The notes beneath the pieces are model-generated. The model saw only the letters and a list, made by a program, of their open reading frames with translations, did not search any database and had not been told where the DNA came from. From Bacteroidia bacterium (lineage in GTDB: Bacteria; Bacteroidota; Bacteroidia; Bacteroidales; Azobacteroidaceae), in NCBI GenBank assembly GCA_025996815.1, contig BNTT01000083.1:1-12340 (forward strand): a stretch of 12,340 nt of DNA, written 5' to 3'. The translations under genes and the position numbers were made by a program. Position 1 is the first letter of the stretch. Each line of letters begins with the position of its first letter. Of the stretch, positions 1 through 6,622 are shown piece by piece.

Positions 1-34
1 CAAACTCTAAAAGCGTGAAACTGCTCGTTAAATT

Positions 35-167
35 GCTTATTTACTATCTTGGCTCTGGTAAACCGTTTCACCTAAATAAGTTTCGAGCAATTCACGCCAA
101 ACGGCGTGAACCTCGCAACTTATTCTCAGGTGAAATTTACCAGACTTCAGATAGTGAGAATAAGAGC
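35..167. repeat. Long imperfect foldback (inverted repeat), possibly a structured RNA
   Basis: The arms 35-98 and 103-167 are largely reverse complements, with a few mismatches and 1-2 base bulges. The tip is a perfect 8-bp stem, TTCACGCC (91-98) with GGCGTGAA (103-110), closed by an AAAC loop. Outward, the pairs include TTTCACCT with AGGTGAAA, CTGGTAAA with TTTACCAG, and ACTATC with GATAGT. An RNA from either strand could form a rod of about 60 bp. A leftward promoter at 233-264 would transcribe it. It may be a structured leader or small RNA of something left of the window, or a decayed palindromic transposable element. Related short strings (GCGTGAA followed by CTGCTCG or CTCG) recur at 13 and 104. 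No function is assigned. Confidence 0.7.
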
Positions 168-232
168 ATAAAGCCCTGTTATTTAATCTGTTACAATTCT
201 ATTTTTTACATTTTATTTTTGTTTCAACGCCA

Positions 233-264
233 CAAAGGTAGCAACTATTTTTGAATTATGCAAT
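233..264 (-). promoter_or_regulatory. Bacteroidota-type promoter reading leftward into the foldback
   Basis: On the minus strand, TACCTTTG (233-240) matches the -7 consensus TAnnTTTG exactly. ATTG (261-264) is a 3-of-4 match to the -33 TTTG, at 20-bp spacing. Transcription would begin near 226 and run left through the foldback. No reading frame of useful length follows on this strand inside the window, so the product is either a non-coding RNA or a gene beyond the left edge. Confidence 0.5.
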
Positions 265-267
265 AAT

Positions 268-381
268 TTGAAGATATTTTGCCAATTTCAGAAAAAAACA
301 GTAGAAGTAGCAAAAGAAACTCCTTCTGTTGGACTGCTTGCTTTTGCTGATAATTTAAGGCAAGTTCAGTTTATTGATTGA
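268..381 (+). CDS. Doubtful 37-codon reading frame, possible gene fragment
   Basis: From a TTG at 268 to the TGA at 379-381 there is an open frame whose second half (codons from 301 on) reads like ordinary protein, including VAKETPSVGLLAFADNLRQV. The frame stays open upstream for many codons, but no ATG is in frame nearby. The peptide is not recognised. It could be the 3' remnant of a decayed gene, a very small protein, or chance. It ends 12 bp before the end of pepD, which runs the other way. Confidence 0.2.
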   Translation: MKIFCQFQKKTVEVAKETPSVGLLAFADNLRQVQFID

Positions 382-393
382 CTGCAATTCTAT

Positions 394-1857
394 TCAGCGC
401 ACCGGAATATCTTTCAGCACCGCTTTCAGCAAATCCCACCATTTGCTCACGGTGTCTATTTCCAAGCGTTCTTCGGGCGAGTGGGCGCCCATGATGGTGG
501 GTCCAAACGACATCATATCCAGGTCGGGCTTTTTTTCTTTGAACAGTCCGCACTCCAAACCGGCGTGGATGCTGATAATTTTGGGGAAATCGCCGTACAG
601 TTTTTTGTAGGTTTTCTTGCAGATGTTCAAAATCGGCGATTGCGGGTCGGGTTTCCAGCCCGGATAGCCGTCGGTGGTTTGCACCTCTGCCGATGCCAGA
701 CGGAAGATGATGCCCACGCGCGTAACGATGTCTTCTTTGGCGGAGGCTAAAGAACTGCGCTGGCTGGTTGTAACCACGATTTTCTGATTGTCGAGCATTT
801 TCACGCTCGCCAGATTGGTAGATGTTTCCACCGTGCCCGGCATATCGTGGCTCCAGCCGATGACACCGTGCGGAAGCGTGTAAAGTGCTGATACCAAGTC
901 GGTTGCCGCCTTTTTGTCGATAACCTGCGGCGGCGGGCTTGCTGTGCTGATTTCTAATTGGAACAGGGGGCGGTCTTCCGGCGACAGTTCGTCTAACAGA
1001 TTGGCTTGCAGAATGTTGAGCAGCGCAACGGCTTCATCTTTGAACCGGCTGGAGAAGCCAATCGTAGCCCGCGCCTCCCGAGCAATGGCATTGTGCAGAT
1101 TGCCCCCGTCGATGTCGGCAATGAAAATCGTTTCCTGCTGCATCAAGGCATAGAGACCGCGCGCCAAAATCTTGTTGGCATTGCCCAATTCTTTGTGAAT
1201 ATCGCTGCCCGAATGTCCGCCTTGAAGTCCGCTTACTTTCACTTCCACCCACGCAAAATGGTTGCGTGGAGCCGGTTCCCAGCGGAAGGTGAACACGCCG
1301 CGCGTGTGTCTGCCTCCGGCGCAGCCGATGCAAAATTCGCCCCATTCTTCGCTGTCCAAATTGAGCAAGATGTCGCCTTGCAGGAATTGCGGGTTGAGGT
1401 TGTTTGCCCCGTTCAAGCCCGTTTCTTCGTCGGTGGTGAAGAGGGCTATAAGCGGTCCGTGCCGCACATCCGGAGCGGTGAGGGCAGCCAGCGCAGCCGC
1501 CATACCGATGCCGTCGTCGGCTCCCAGCGTCGTGCCGCGCGCCTTCACCCAGCCGTCTTTTATTTGTGTGTTAATCGGGTCGGTCTCAAAATTAAACGCC
1601 ACAGTGCTGTTTTTTTCGCACACCATATCCACATGCGACTGCAAAATCACTGTTTTTCGGTTTTCATAGCCCGGCGTTGCCGGTTTGCGCATAAACACAT
1701 TGTCGGCACTGTCTTTTGTTACTTCCAAATTGTGCTCCTTTGCAAAATCCAGCAAAAATGCAACAATTTTTGTCTCCTTCTTTGAAGGACGGGGCACGGC
1801 TGTGATTTTATCAAATAAATCCCAGACCTCCGACGGAGTTAAATCCTTTACTTCCAT
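394..1857 (-). CDS. pepD: Cytosol non-specific dipeptidase (aminoacyl-histidine dipeptidase), M20 family
   Basis: A zinc dipeptidase that hydrolyses a broad range of dipeptides, including Xaa-His, in the cytoplasm. The 487-residue length is normal for PepD. Visible M20 motifs: SHVDM (H75, D77), LGADDG (D114, bridging aspartate), TTDEETG (E144 catalytic base, E145 metal ligand), LNLDSEEWGE (D168), HSGSDIH in the lid domain, HAGLECGLF (near residue 431), and a late metal-ligand histidine in GAHSPEERLEIDTV (H459). Residue roles come from family knowledge; the motifs are seen. The ATG at 1857 fits the family N-terminus and lies 45 bp from a consensus promoter box. It is a single-gene unit, divergent from the Skp-like gene. 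No frameshift or missing catalytic residue is seen. Confidence 0.96.
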   Translation of the reverse strand: MEVKDLTPSEVWDLFDKITAVPRPSKKETKIVAFLLDFAKEHNLEVTKDSADNVFMRKPATPGYENRKTVILQSHVDMVCEKNSTVAFNFETDPINTQIKDGWVKARGTTLGADDGIGMAAALAALTAPDVRHGPLIALFTTDEETGLNGANNLNPQFLQGDILLNLDSEEWGEFCIGCAGGRHTRGVFTFRWEPAPRNHFAWVEVKVSGLQGGHSGSDIHKELGNANKILARGLYALMQQETIFIADIDGGNLHNAIAREARATIGFSSRFKDEAVALLNILQANLLDELSPEDRPLFQLEISTASPPPQVIDKKAATDLVSALYTLPHGVIGWSHDMPGTVETSTNLASVKMLDNQKIVVTTSQRSSLASAKEDIVTRVGIIFRLASAEVQTTDGYPGWKPDPQSPILNICKKTYKKLYGDFPKIISIHAGLECGLFKEKKPDLDMMSFGPTIMGAHSPEERLEIDTVSKWWDLLKAVLKDIPVR

Positions 1858-1901
1858 TGCAATAGATATATTAAATATACTTAATATTTCATTTCAAAGC
1901 G

Positions 1902-1932
1902 TAAAGTTACGCAATTTTTTTGAATTAGCAAG
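1902..1932 (-). promoter_or_regulatory. pepD promoter
   Basis: On the minus strand, CTTG (1929-1932) is followed by exactly 19 bp and then TAACTTTA (1902-1909). This is one base off the phylum's -33 (TTTG) and one base off its -7 (TAnnTTTG). The expected start of transcription is near 1895, leaving a 5' leader of roughly 35-40 nt before the pepD ATG. Confidence 0.6.
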
Positions 1933-1963
1933 AAAAAACGATGAAAAGTTCATTTTTTTTATC

Positions 1964-1971
1964 TAATTTTG
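1964..1971 (+). promoter_or_regulatory. -7 box for the Skp-like / GHL10 unit
   Basis: TAATTTTG is an exact match to TAnnTTTG, 26 bp before the ATG at 1998. No good -33 TTTG is seen at the expected distance (upstream is an A/T run). Because the box lies downstream of the ATG at 1941, a transcript from it could not include that longer start; this supports 1998 as the real start. Confidence 0.5.
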
Positions 1972-1997
1972 CACCCGAAAAAAAACATAATAAAAAA

Positions 1998-2582
1998 ATG
2001 AAGAGAATAAAAGAAACACTGTTAGTATCGCTCGCTCTGGCTGGCGTGATGTTGGTATTTACGCAATGCGGCGGCAAAGGAGCAAACGCCGACGTGGTGA
2101 TTGCAGAAGGAGTAAGTTCCGAATTGCTCCCCGTGGCGTATGTAGATGTTGATTCGTTAATCAACCATCTGGATTTCTACCTGCAATTGGTGGATGGCTA
2201 CGAAAAAGAGCTGAGCAAACAGAATGAATCGCTGAACGCCGCCGGACGGAAACTGCAGAACGAGGCGATTGCGTTCCAGCAAAAAGTGCAAAACAGTGCT
2301 TTTGCAAGTCGAGACCGCGCCGAACAGGAGCAAACGCGCATCCAGCGGATGCAAGCCGACCTCGAAAAACGAGCCGAACAGGTGCAACAAGATTTGGCAG
2401 CGAAGCAGCGCAACATTCAACAACAGTTGAGCGACTCTTTACTGCTTGGTATTAAGGAGTTTAACACGCCTCAAAAATACCAGATGATTATCACAAAAAC
2501 TGCCACGTTGTATGCCGATGAACGCTACAACATCACCGCAGAGGTAACCGTTTTCTTGAACAAACGCTTTAAGAGCAATTAA
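1998..2582 (+). CDS. OmpH/Skp-like periplasmic chaperone, predicted lipoprotein
   Basis: A 194-residue protein. A positively charged start (MKRIKE) and a hydrophobic stretch to about residue 23 end at C24 in VFTQCGG, a loose lipobox, so it is probably a lipoprotein (inferred; Q before the cysteine is atypical). Next comes AYVDVDSLINHLDFY (residues 47-61), the opening strand and helix typical of OmpH/Skp proteins in Bacteroidota. Residues ~65-140 are charged and Q/E/K/R rich, compatible with the long coiled-coil tentacles of Skp. The C-terminal part returns to a strand-rich core. Skp proteins hold unfolded outer-membrane proteins in the periplasm. The ATG at 1998 is preferred over 1941 for the signal sequence and the promoter position. 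The stop overlaps the start of the next gene. The fold is confident; chaperone activity is inferred. Confidence 0.8.
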   Translation: MKRIKETLLVSLALAGVMLVFTQCGGKGANADVVIAEGVSSELLPVAYVDVDSLINHLDFYLQLVDGYEKELSKQNESLNAAGRKLQNEAIAFQQKVQNSAFASRDRAEQEQTRIQRMQADLEKRAEQVQQDLAAKQRNIQQQLSDSLLLGIKEFNTPQKYQMIITKTATLYADERYNITAEVTVFLNKRFKSN

Positions 2583-4017
2583 ACATATCTTCTTGATATT
2601 GACCCTGTTGAGTGGTTGTGCCATTCGGGCGCAACCGCCCAAAGAGGAGATGCGTGCCGTGTGGATTACAACTATCTATTCGCTCGACTGGCCTCGGATG
2701 CCTCACGCCAACGCGGCGGATATCGAGAAGCAAAAGAGGGATTTGCAGACCATTTTAGACCAACTGAAAAAAGCCAATTTCAACGCGGTGTTTGTGCAAG
2801 CCCGCCTGCGTGGCGACGTGATTCATCTGTCAAAAATTGAGCCGCAGACCACCCACATCAGCATTCGGAACACCACGCATCGCTACGACGCGCTGGCATT
2901 TGCGGTGGAGGAGTGCCACAAGCGCGGCTTGGAATGCCATGCGTGGTTTGTTGCCTACCCGCTGGGAAAGGAAAACACCACCATCTCCAAACGAAACAGA
3001 GACCTCGTGCAAAAACATCGCGATGAAATGTATCTCGACCCGGGCAATCCGAAAACGGCACGCTACCTCCTGCCGCTCATTCACGAACTTGTCGAAAAAT
3101 ACGACATCGACGGCATTCATCTGGATTATATCCGCTACCCCGATATGAATTTTCCCGACAAAACGACGTTCAACCTGTATGGACGCGGTCAGGACAAGTC
3201 TGTGTGGCGCAGAGACAACATCAATCGATTGGTGTATCAACTCTACGACCAGGTGAAGGAACGGAAGCCCTGGGTGCAGGTCAGCAGTTCGGTAATCGGC
3301 ATGTATGACGACCATATCAAGGTCGGAAAAAGCTATCAGACGGCTCTCGACGTGAGCCAAGACCCTGAAAATTGGCTGGCAAACGGCAAGCACGATTTCG
3401 TCATCCCGATGATGTATCACAAAGACAATCTGTTTTTCCCGTTTGTGGAAGATTGGCAGTCGCGCAGCCACGGGCGGCTGATTATCCCCGGTTTGGGTGT
3501 CTATCGGATGGACAAAAAAGAGGGCAACTGGACGCTCAACGACCTCACCGCGCAGGTCGAAGCCACCCGCCAACACCAAATGGGCGGGCAAGTATTCTAT
3601 CGCCTGAAATACCTCACCGACAACACCAAGGGCATTATGGACAAACTCGCCCGCGAATACTACCGCTACCCTGCCCTGCTGCCACCGATGCCGTGGCTCA
3701 ACAATATGCGTCCATCAACCCCGCAAGGAGTGGAAGCCGTGCGCGATGGCAATTTTATGCAACTGAGTTGGCAACCGGTGCGCCAACCCGACAGAAAACA
3801 TATCTTTTACAATATCTATCGCTCGCAAAACTACCCCGTGGATACCGACAAAGCGACAAACCTGATTGCCACCCGCGTGGCAGAAACCTCCGTCCTAATA
3901 TCCGTCAATCACGCCGTCGAAAGCGGCTATTACTACGCCGTAACGTCCTACGACCGCTTTCACAACGAAAGCACCGTGTCGTCGCCCGTCTATTTTGTTA
4001 CCGGAGCGGAGCGGTGA
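2578..4017 (+). CDS. GHL10-family glycosidase lipoprotein with C-terminal fibronectin-III-like domain; apparent ATT start
   Basis: No ATG opens this frame until after conserved sequence has begun. Reading from the ATT at 2578 gives a complete lipoprotein signal, (M)KHIFLILTLLSGCAIRAQ, with a good lipobox LSGC at C14. Starting at the TTG at 2593 would lose the lysine and half the hydrophobic stretch. With the ATT start the product is 479 residues. The catalytic region (~25-365) carries the glycosyl-hydrolase-like GHL10 (DUF187) marks: MRAVWITT, NFNAVFVQARLRGD and DGIHLDYIRYP (177-188). Residues ~380-479 resemble an FnIII domain (LSWQP, YNIYRS, YYYAVTSYD). A characterised relative, E. coli DigH (YddW), cuts peptidoglycan glycan strands stripped of peptides; a cell-wall substrate here is inferred. 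It is coupled to the Skp-like gene through the overlap ATTAA. Confidence 0.85.
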   Translation: MKHIFLILTLLSGCAIRAQPPKEEMRAVWITTIYSLDWPRMPHANAADIEKQKRDLQTILDQLKKANFNAVFVQARLRGDVIHLSKIEPQTTHISIRNTTHRYDALAFAVEECHKRGLECHAWFVAYPLGKENTTISKRNRDLVQKHRDEMYLDPGNPKTARYLLPLIHELVEKYDIDGIHLDYIRYPDMNFPDKTTFNLYGRGQDKSVWRRDNINRLVYQLYDQVKERKPWVQVSSSVIGMYDDHIKVGKSYQTALDVSQDPENWLANGKHDFVIPMMYHKDNLFFPFVEDWQSRSHGRLIIPGLGVYRMDKKEGNWTLNDLTAQVEATRQHQMGGQVFYRLKYLTDNTKGIMDKLAREYYRYPALLPPMPWLNNMRPSTPQGVEAVRDGNFMQLSWQPVRQPDRKHIFYNIYRSQNYPVDTDKATNLIATRVAETSVLISVNHAVESGYYYAVTSYDRFHNESTVSSPVYFVTGAER

Positions 4018-4025
4018 TTATTCTG

Positions 4026-5123
4026 TCAAGACAAAACACTCCCCAACGCCGCCATCCACCGCGCCTCCGACTGCTCCACCCAAACGCGAAACTGCGGATT
4101 GGCTCTATATCGGGACGTGAGCGCAAGGAGGGCATCCAAATCGAAAGCATTGGCAGCGATGCCGAAGCCGGCTTGTGCAAATTCGTAGGCATTGCAAGCC
4201 TGCTCAATGTGCGTTGGCACCATCAAAACGGGTTTGCCGAAATAGGCTGCCTCGCACACCGATTCAAAGCCTGCCGTGGTGGCATAGCCCTTGCAGCCCG
4301 CCAGATAGTCGAGGAACAACTTGTCGTCTAACTGGTGGAACGACAAACGGGAGTTGATGACGGTCTCTTTTTCCGCCTCTTTTTTGTCCCAAAAAAAGTG
4401 CAAAGAAACGTCCGGATGCTGCTTTTGCCACGCGATAATAGCATCGGCATAATTCGCGTTCAGCAGATAGCCATTCATATAATCGCCGTCTGTGGGTGTC
4501 GCCTCGAAGACTTCCTCGCGCAACAGGGGGGGCACAAACACGAAGCGGTCGGCTGATTTATTGGGGCGGGCACCCTCCTCCGCCGCCACGTTGCGGATAG
4601 ACAGCACAAACAATTTCGCCGCTCGGAGGCTCGTGATGCGCGTTACCAATTTCAAACTGCGCAATTCCGCCGCATTTTCCGGCGGAAAAGGATAATCGGG
4701 ATGCAAAAACGCATATTGATGCGCAACACAGATATAGGGCGGTTTGGGCGGACACACCGCATAAATCAGCCCCACCAGCATATCATAAAAATTGACCACC
4801 ACATCGGGCTGCAACTCTTTAATTTTCTTCCTGATAACACCTATTCCTTTGATATAGCGTGGGATACGCGCCAAATTGTAGCGAATTGTTGCCCACATCT
4901 TGGCTCTGTCCGTGCCCGTGGGCGGGGGAAAATTGGGGCTGTCGAAGCGATGAATCGGGGCGGGCATCTCGCGGAGAAAAAAGGCAGGCAGTTCGCGCCG
5001 ATTGCTTTTCCCAACCAGCACCGCACAGACCTCATGCCCGTGTTTGCGCATCATTTTTGCCAACGTCATCGCTTGCGTCAGATGCCCCCTACCCTCTCCT
5101 TGAATCACAAATAGATACTTCAT
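4026..5123 (-). CDS. GT-B fold glycosyltransferase (GT28/MurG-like)
   Basis: A 365-residue cytoplasmic or membrane-associated sugar transferase. The N-terminus (MKYLFVIQGEGRGHLTQA) has the glycine-rich GxGRGH loop of MurG/MGDG-synthase-like enzymes. The C-terminal half has the nucleotide-sugar site, roughly residues 279-321: ATTAGFESVCEA, then FGKPVLMVPTHIEQACNA and a glycine-containing helix, with the family's E, P and Q/N positions present. No transmembrane segment is evident. Donor and acceptor cannot be read from the sequence. Its head-to-head arrangement with rfbC suggests a role in the same surface glycan, possibly with a dTDP-sugar donor (inferred). It ends 8 bp from the convergent GHL10 gene. 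The ATG at 5123 starts directly at the first beta strand and is well placed behind its promoter. Confidence 0.85.
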   Translation of the reverse strand: MKYLFVIQGEGRGHLTQAMTLAKMMRKHGHEVCAVLVGKSNRRELPAFFLREMPAPIHRFDSPNFPPPTGTDRAKMWATIRYNLARIPRYIKGIGVIRKKIKELQPDVVVNFYDMLVGLIYAVCPPKPPYICVAHQYAFLHPDYPFPPENAAELRSLKLVTRITSLRAAKLFVLSIRNVAAEEGARPNKSADRFVFVPPLLREEVFEATPTDGDYMNGYLLNANYADAIIAWQKQHPDVSLHFFWDKKEAEKETVINSRLSFHQLDDKLFLDYLAGCKGYATTAGFESVCEAAYFGKPVLMVPTHIEQACNAYEFAQAGFGIAANAFDLDALLALTSRYRANPQFRVWVEQSEARWMAALGSVLS

Positions 5124-5142
5124 ATTTTTTCAAATCCACTCG

Positions 5143-5173
5143 CAAAAGTACGTTTTTTTTCGCTAAATTCAAA
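5143..5173 (-). promoter_or_regulatory. Consensus promoter of the glycosyltransferase gene
   Basis: On the minus strand TTTG (5170-5173), exactly 19 bp, then TACTTTTG (5143-5150): a perfect match to the Bacteroidota -33/-7 arrangement. The start of transcription would fall near 5136, giving a leader of only about 13 nt before the ATG at 5123. It sits back-to-back with the rfbC promoter. Confidence 0.8.
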
Positions 5174-5191
5174 AAAAAATGTGTACTTTTG
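5159..5191 (+). promoter_or_regulatory. rfbC-rfbA promoter
   Basis: TACTTTTG (5184-5191) is an exact -7 match, 16 bp before the rfbC ATG. The best -33 is TTCG (5159-5162), one mismatch, with a 21-bp spacer, so this promoter looks weaker than its divergent partner. The -33 box of the minus-strand promoter (5170-5173) lies within this spacer, so polymerase can probably occupy only one of the two at a time. Confidence 0.65.
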
Positions 5192-5206
5192 CAAAAAATT
5201 ACGACG

Positions 5207-5749
5207 ATGAATTATATTAAAACGGAAATTGAGGGCTTGTGGATTATTGAGCCGAAGGTGTTCGCAGACGCTCGCGGCTATTTCACGGAAACATACAAAA
5301 AGGAGGAATTTGACGCACACATTGGTCGAACAGACTTCATTCAGGACAACGAATCAATGTCGAGTTTTGGCGTTTTGCGCGGTCTGCACTATCAGGAGGG
5401 CGATACGGCGCAGGCAAAATTAGTGCGCGTGGTGAGCGGCAAAGTCCAAGACGTGGCGGTCGATTTGCGGAAAAACTCGCCCACTTTCGGCAAACACCTC
5501 AGCGTGGAATTGTCGGGCGATAACAAACGCCACCTCTTCATCCCGCGCGGATTTGCCCACGGATTCGTCGTCCTGAGCGACACCGCCATCTTTTCCTACA
5601 AGGTGGACAATGTCTATTCGCCGGCAACGGAACGAACGCTCGACTGTATGGACCCCGATTTGAACATCCAATGGCCGCTCGACCGCTCCCAATGGCTGTT
5701 GTCGGAAAAAGATAAAAACGGGAAATCATTAAAAGAGATAGTATTATGA
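5207..5749 (+). CDS. rfbC: dTDP-4-dehydrorhamnose 3,5-epimerase
   Basis: RmlC converts dTDP-4-keto-6-deoxy-D-glucose to dTDP-4-keto-L-rhamnose. It is a cupin-fold cytoplasmic enzyme, and 180 residues is the usual length. Motifs seen: FVEPKVF-like strand (WIIEPKVF, 12-19), ARGYFTETY (22-30), VLRGLHYQ with catalytic-type H61, K71, [11 protein letters not shown] (110-120), and [14 protein letters not shown] with Y131. These line up with the His, Lys and Tyr known from Salmonella RmlC at nearly the same numbering. The ATG at 5207 is chosen because upstream sequence in this frame is the antisense of the glycosyltransferase gene and the promoter box ends at 5191. Its stop overlaps the rfbA start (ATGA). 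First gene of the unit. Confidence 0.96.
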   Translation: MNYIKTEIEGLWIIEPKVFADARGYFTETYKKEEFDAHIGRTDFIQDNESMSSFGVLRGLHYQEGDTAQAKLVRVVSGKVQDVAVDLRKNSPTFGKHLSVELSGDNKRHLFIPRGFAHGFVVLSDTAIFSYKVDNVYSPATERTLDCMDPDLNIQWPLDRSQWLLSEKDKNGKSLKEIVL

Positions 5750-6618
5750 AAGGAATAATTTTAGCGGGGGGCAGCGCAACGCGGCTGTTTCCACTCTCGA
5801 GAGCCATCTCGAAGCAAATAATGCCGGTGTATGACAAGCCGATGATTTATTATCCGCTGTCGACACTGATGCTGGCGGGCATTCGCGAGGTGTTGGTGAT
5901 TTCTACGCCGCACGATTTGCCGATGTTTCGGCAACTGCTGGGCACGGGCGAAAATCTGGGTATGAAATTTGAGTATATCGTCCAGGAAAAGCCCAATGGA
6001 TTGGCTCAGGCGTTCGTTTTGGGCGAAACATTTATCGGCAGCGATTCGGTTTGCCTGATTTTGGGCGACAATGTCTTTTACGGGCAGGGCTTTTCGGGAA
6101 TGCTGCACGAGGCACAGACCTGCAAAACGGGTGCGTGCGTGTTTGGCTACTACGTGAAAGACCCGCGTGCCTATGGTGTGGTCGATTTTGATGCCAACGG
6201 CAGGGTGCTTTCCATCGAAGAAAAGCCGGCAAATCCGAAGTCCAACTATGCCGTGCCGGGGTTGTATTTCTACGACAATTCGGTGGTGCAACGCGCCAAA
6301 GTCTTAAAACCCTCTGCGCGAGGCGAATACGAAATCACCGACCTCAATCGCACCTATTTGGAAGAAAACAAACTGCAAGTGCAACTCTTCGGACGCGGCT
6401 TCGCATGGCTCGACACCGGCAATTGCGACAGCCTGCTGGACGCCGGCAATTTCGTGGCAACCATCCAAAAACGGCAAGGCTTCTACGTTTCCTGCATCGA
6501 AGAAATCGCATGGCGCAACGGCTGGATAAACAACACCCAACTGCAAAAATTGGGCAAAGAGTTAGACAAAACGGAGTATGGACAATATTTGCTTAGTCTG
6601 ACAAACACTACTATTTGA
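5746..6618 (+). CDS. rfbA: Glucose-1-phosphate thymidylyltransferase
   Basis: RmlA makes dTDP-glucose from dTTP and glucose-1-phosphate, the first step to dTDP-deoxysugars. The 290-residue length is normal. Seen: the nucleotide-binding loop [19 protein letters not shown] (6-24; family consensus is GGSGTRL-PLT, so the alanine and serine are mild variants), [23 protein letters not shown] (81-90), LGDNVFYG with a metal-binding-type aspartate D108, [25 protein letters not shown], and [15 protein letters not shown]. It overlaps rfbC by 4 bp and is followed after 4 bp by the membrane-protein gene, so all three are probably co-transcribed. A role in dTDP-L-rhamnose or a related 6-deoxysugar is inferred from rfbC and rfbB. 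Confidence 0.96.
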   Translation: MKGIILAGGSATRLFPLSRAISKQIMPVYDKPMIYYPLSTLMLAGIREVLVISTPHDLPMFRQLLGTGENLGMKFEYIVQEKPNGLAQAFVLGETFIGSDSVCLILGDNVFYGQGFSGMLHEAQTCKTGACVFGYYVKDPRAYGVVDFDANGRVLSIEEKPANPKSNYAVPGLYFYDNSVVQRAKVLKPSARGEYEITDLNRTYLEENKLQVQLFGRGFAWLDTGNCDSLLDAGNFVATIQKRQGFYVSCIEEIAWRNGWINNTQLQKLGKELDKTEYGQYLLSLTNTTI

Positions 6619-6622
6619 TATT

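Noticed and set aside
15..254. 79-codon plus-strand open frame over the foldback
   Set aside because: It reads through both arms of the inverted repeat, has no promoter on that strand, and its composition is that of A/T-rich intergenic DNA.
1383..1398. Sequence in pepD resembling half of the palindromic repeat (ATTGCGGGTTGAGG)
   Set aside because: It encodes the conserved NNLNPQ segment of PepD and lacks the second half of the stem, so it is a chance match.
1006..1785. 259-codon plus-strand open frame opposite pepD
   Set aside because: Antisense to the conserved PepD frame, no own signals.
2830..3591. 253-codon minus-strand open frame opposite the GHL10 gene
   Set aside because: A shadow of a conserved coding frame; no promoter and no domain seen.
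4018..4025. Bidirectional terminator between the convergent genes
   Set aside because: Only 8 bp separate the stops and no hairpin with a T run is seen there; the transcripts probably overlap.
3372..4331. 319-codon plus-strand open frame spanning the GHL10 and glycosyltransferase 3' ends
   Set aside because: It runs out of frame through one gene and antisense through another; arginine/proline/histidine-rich composition typical of a shadow.
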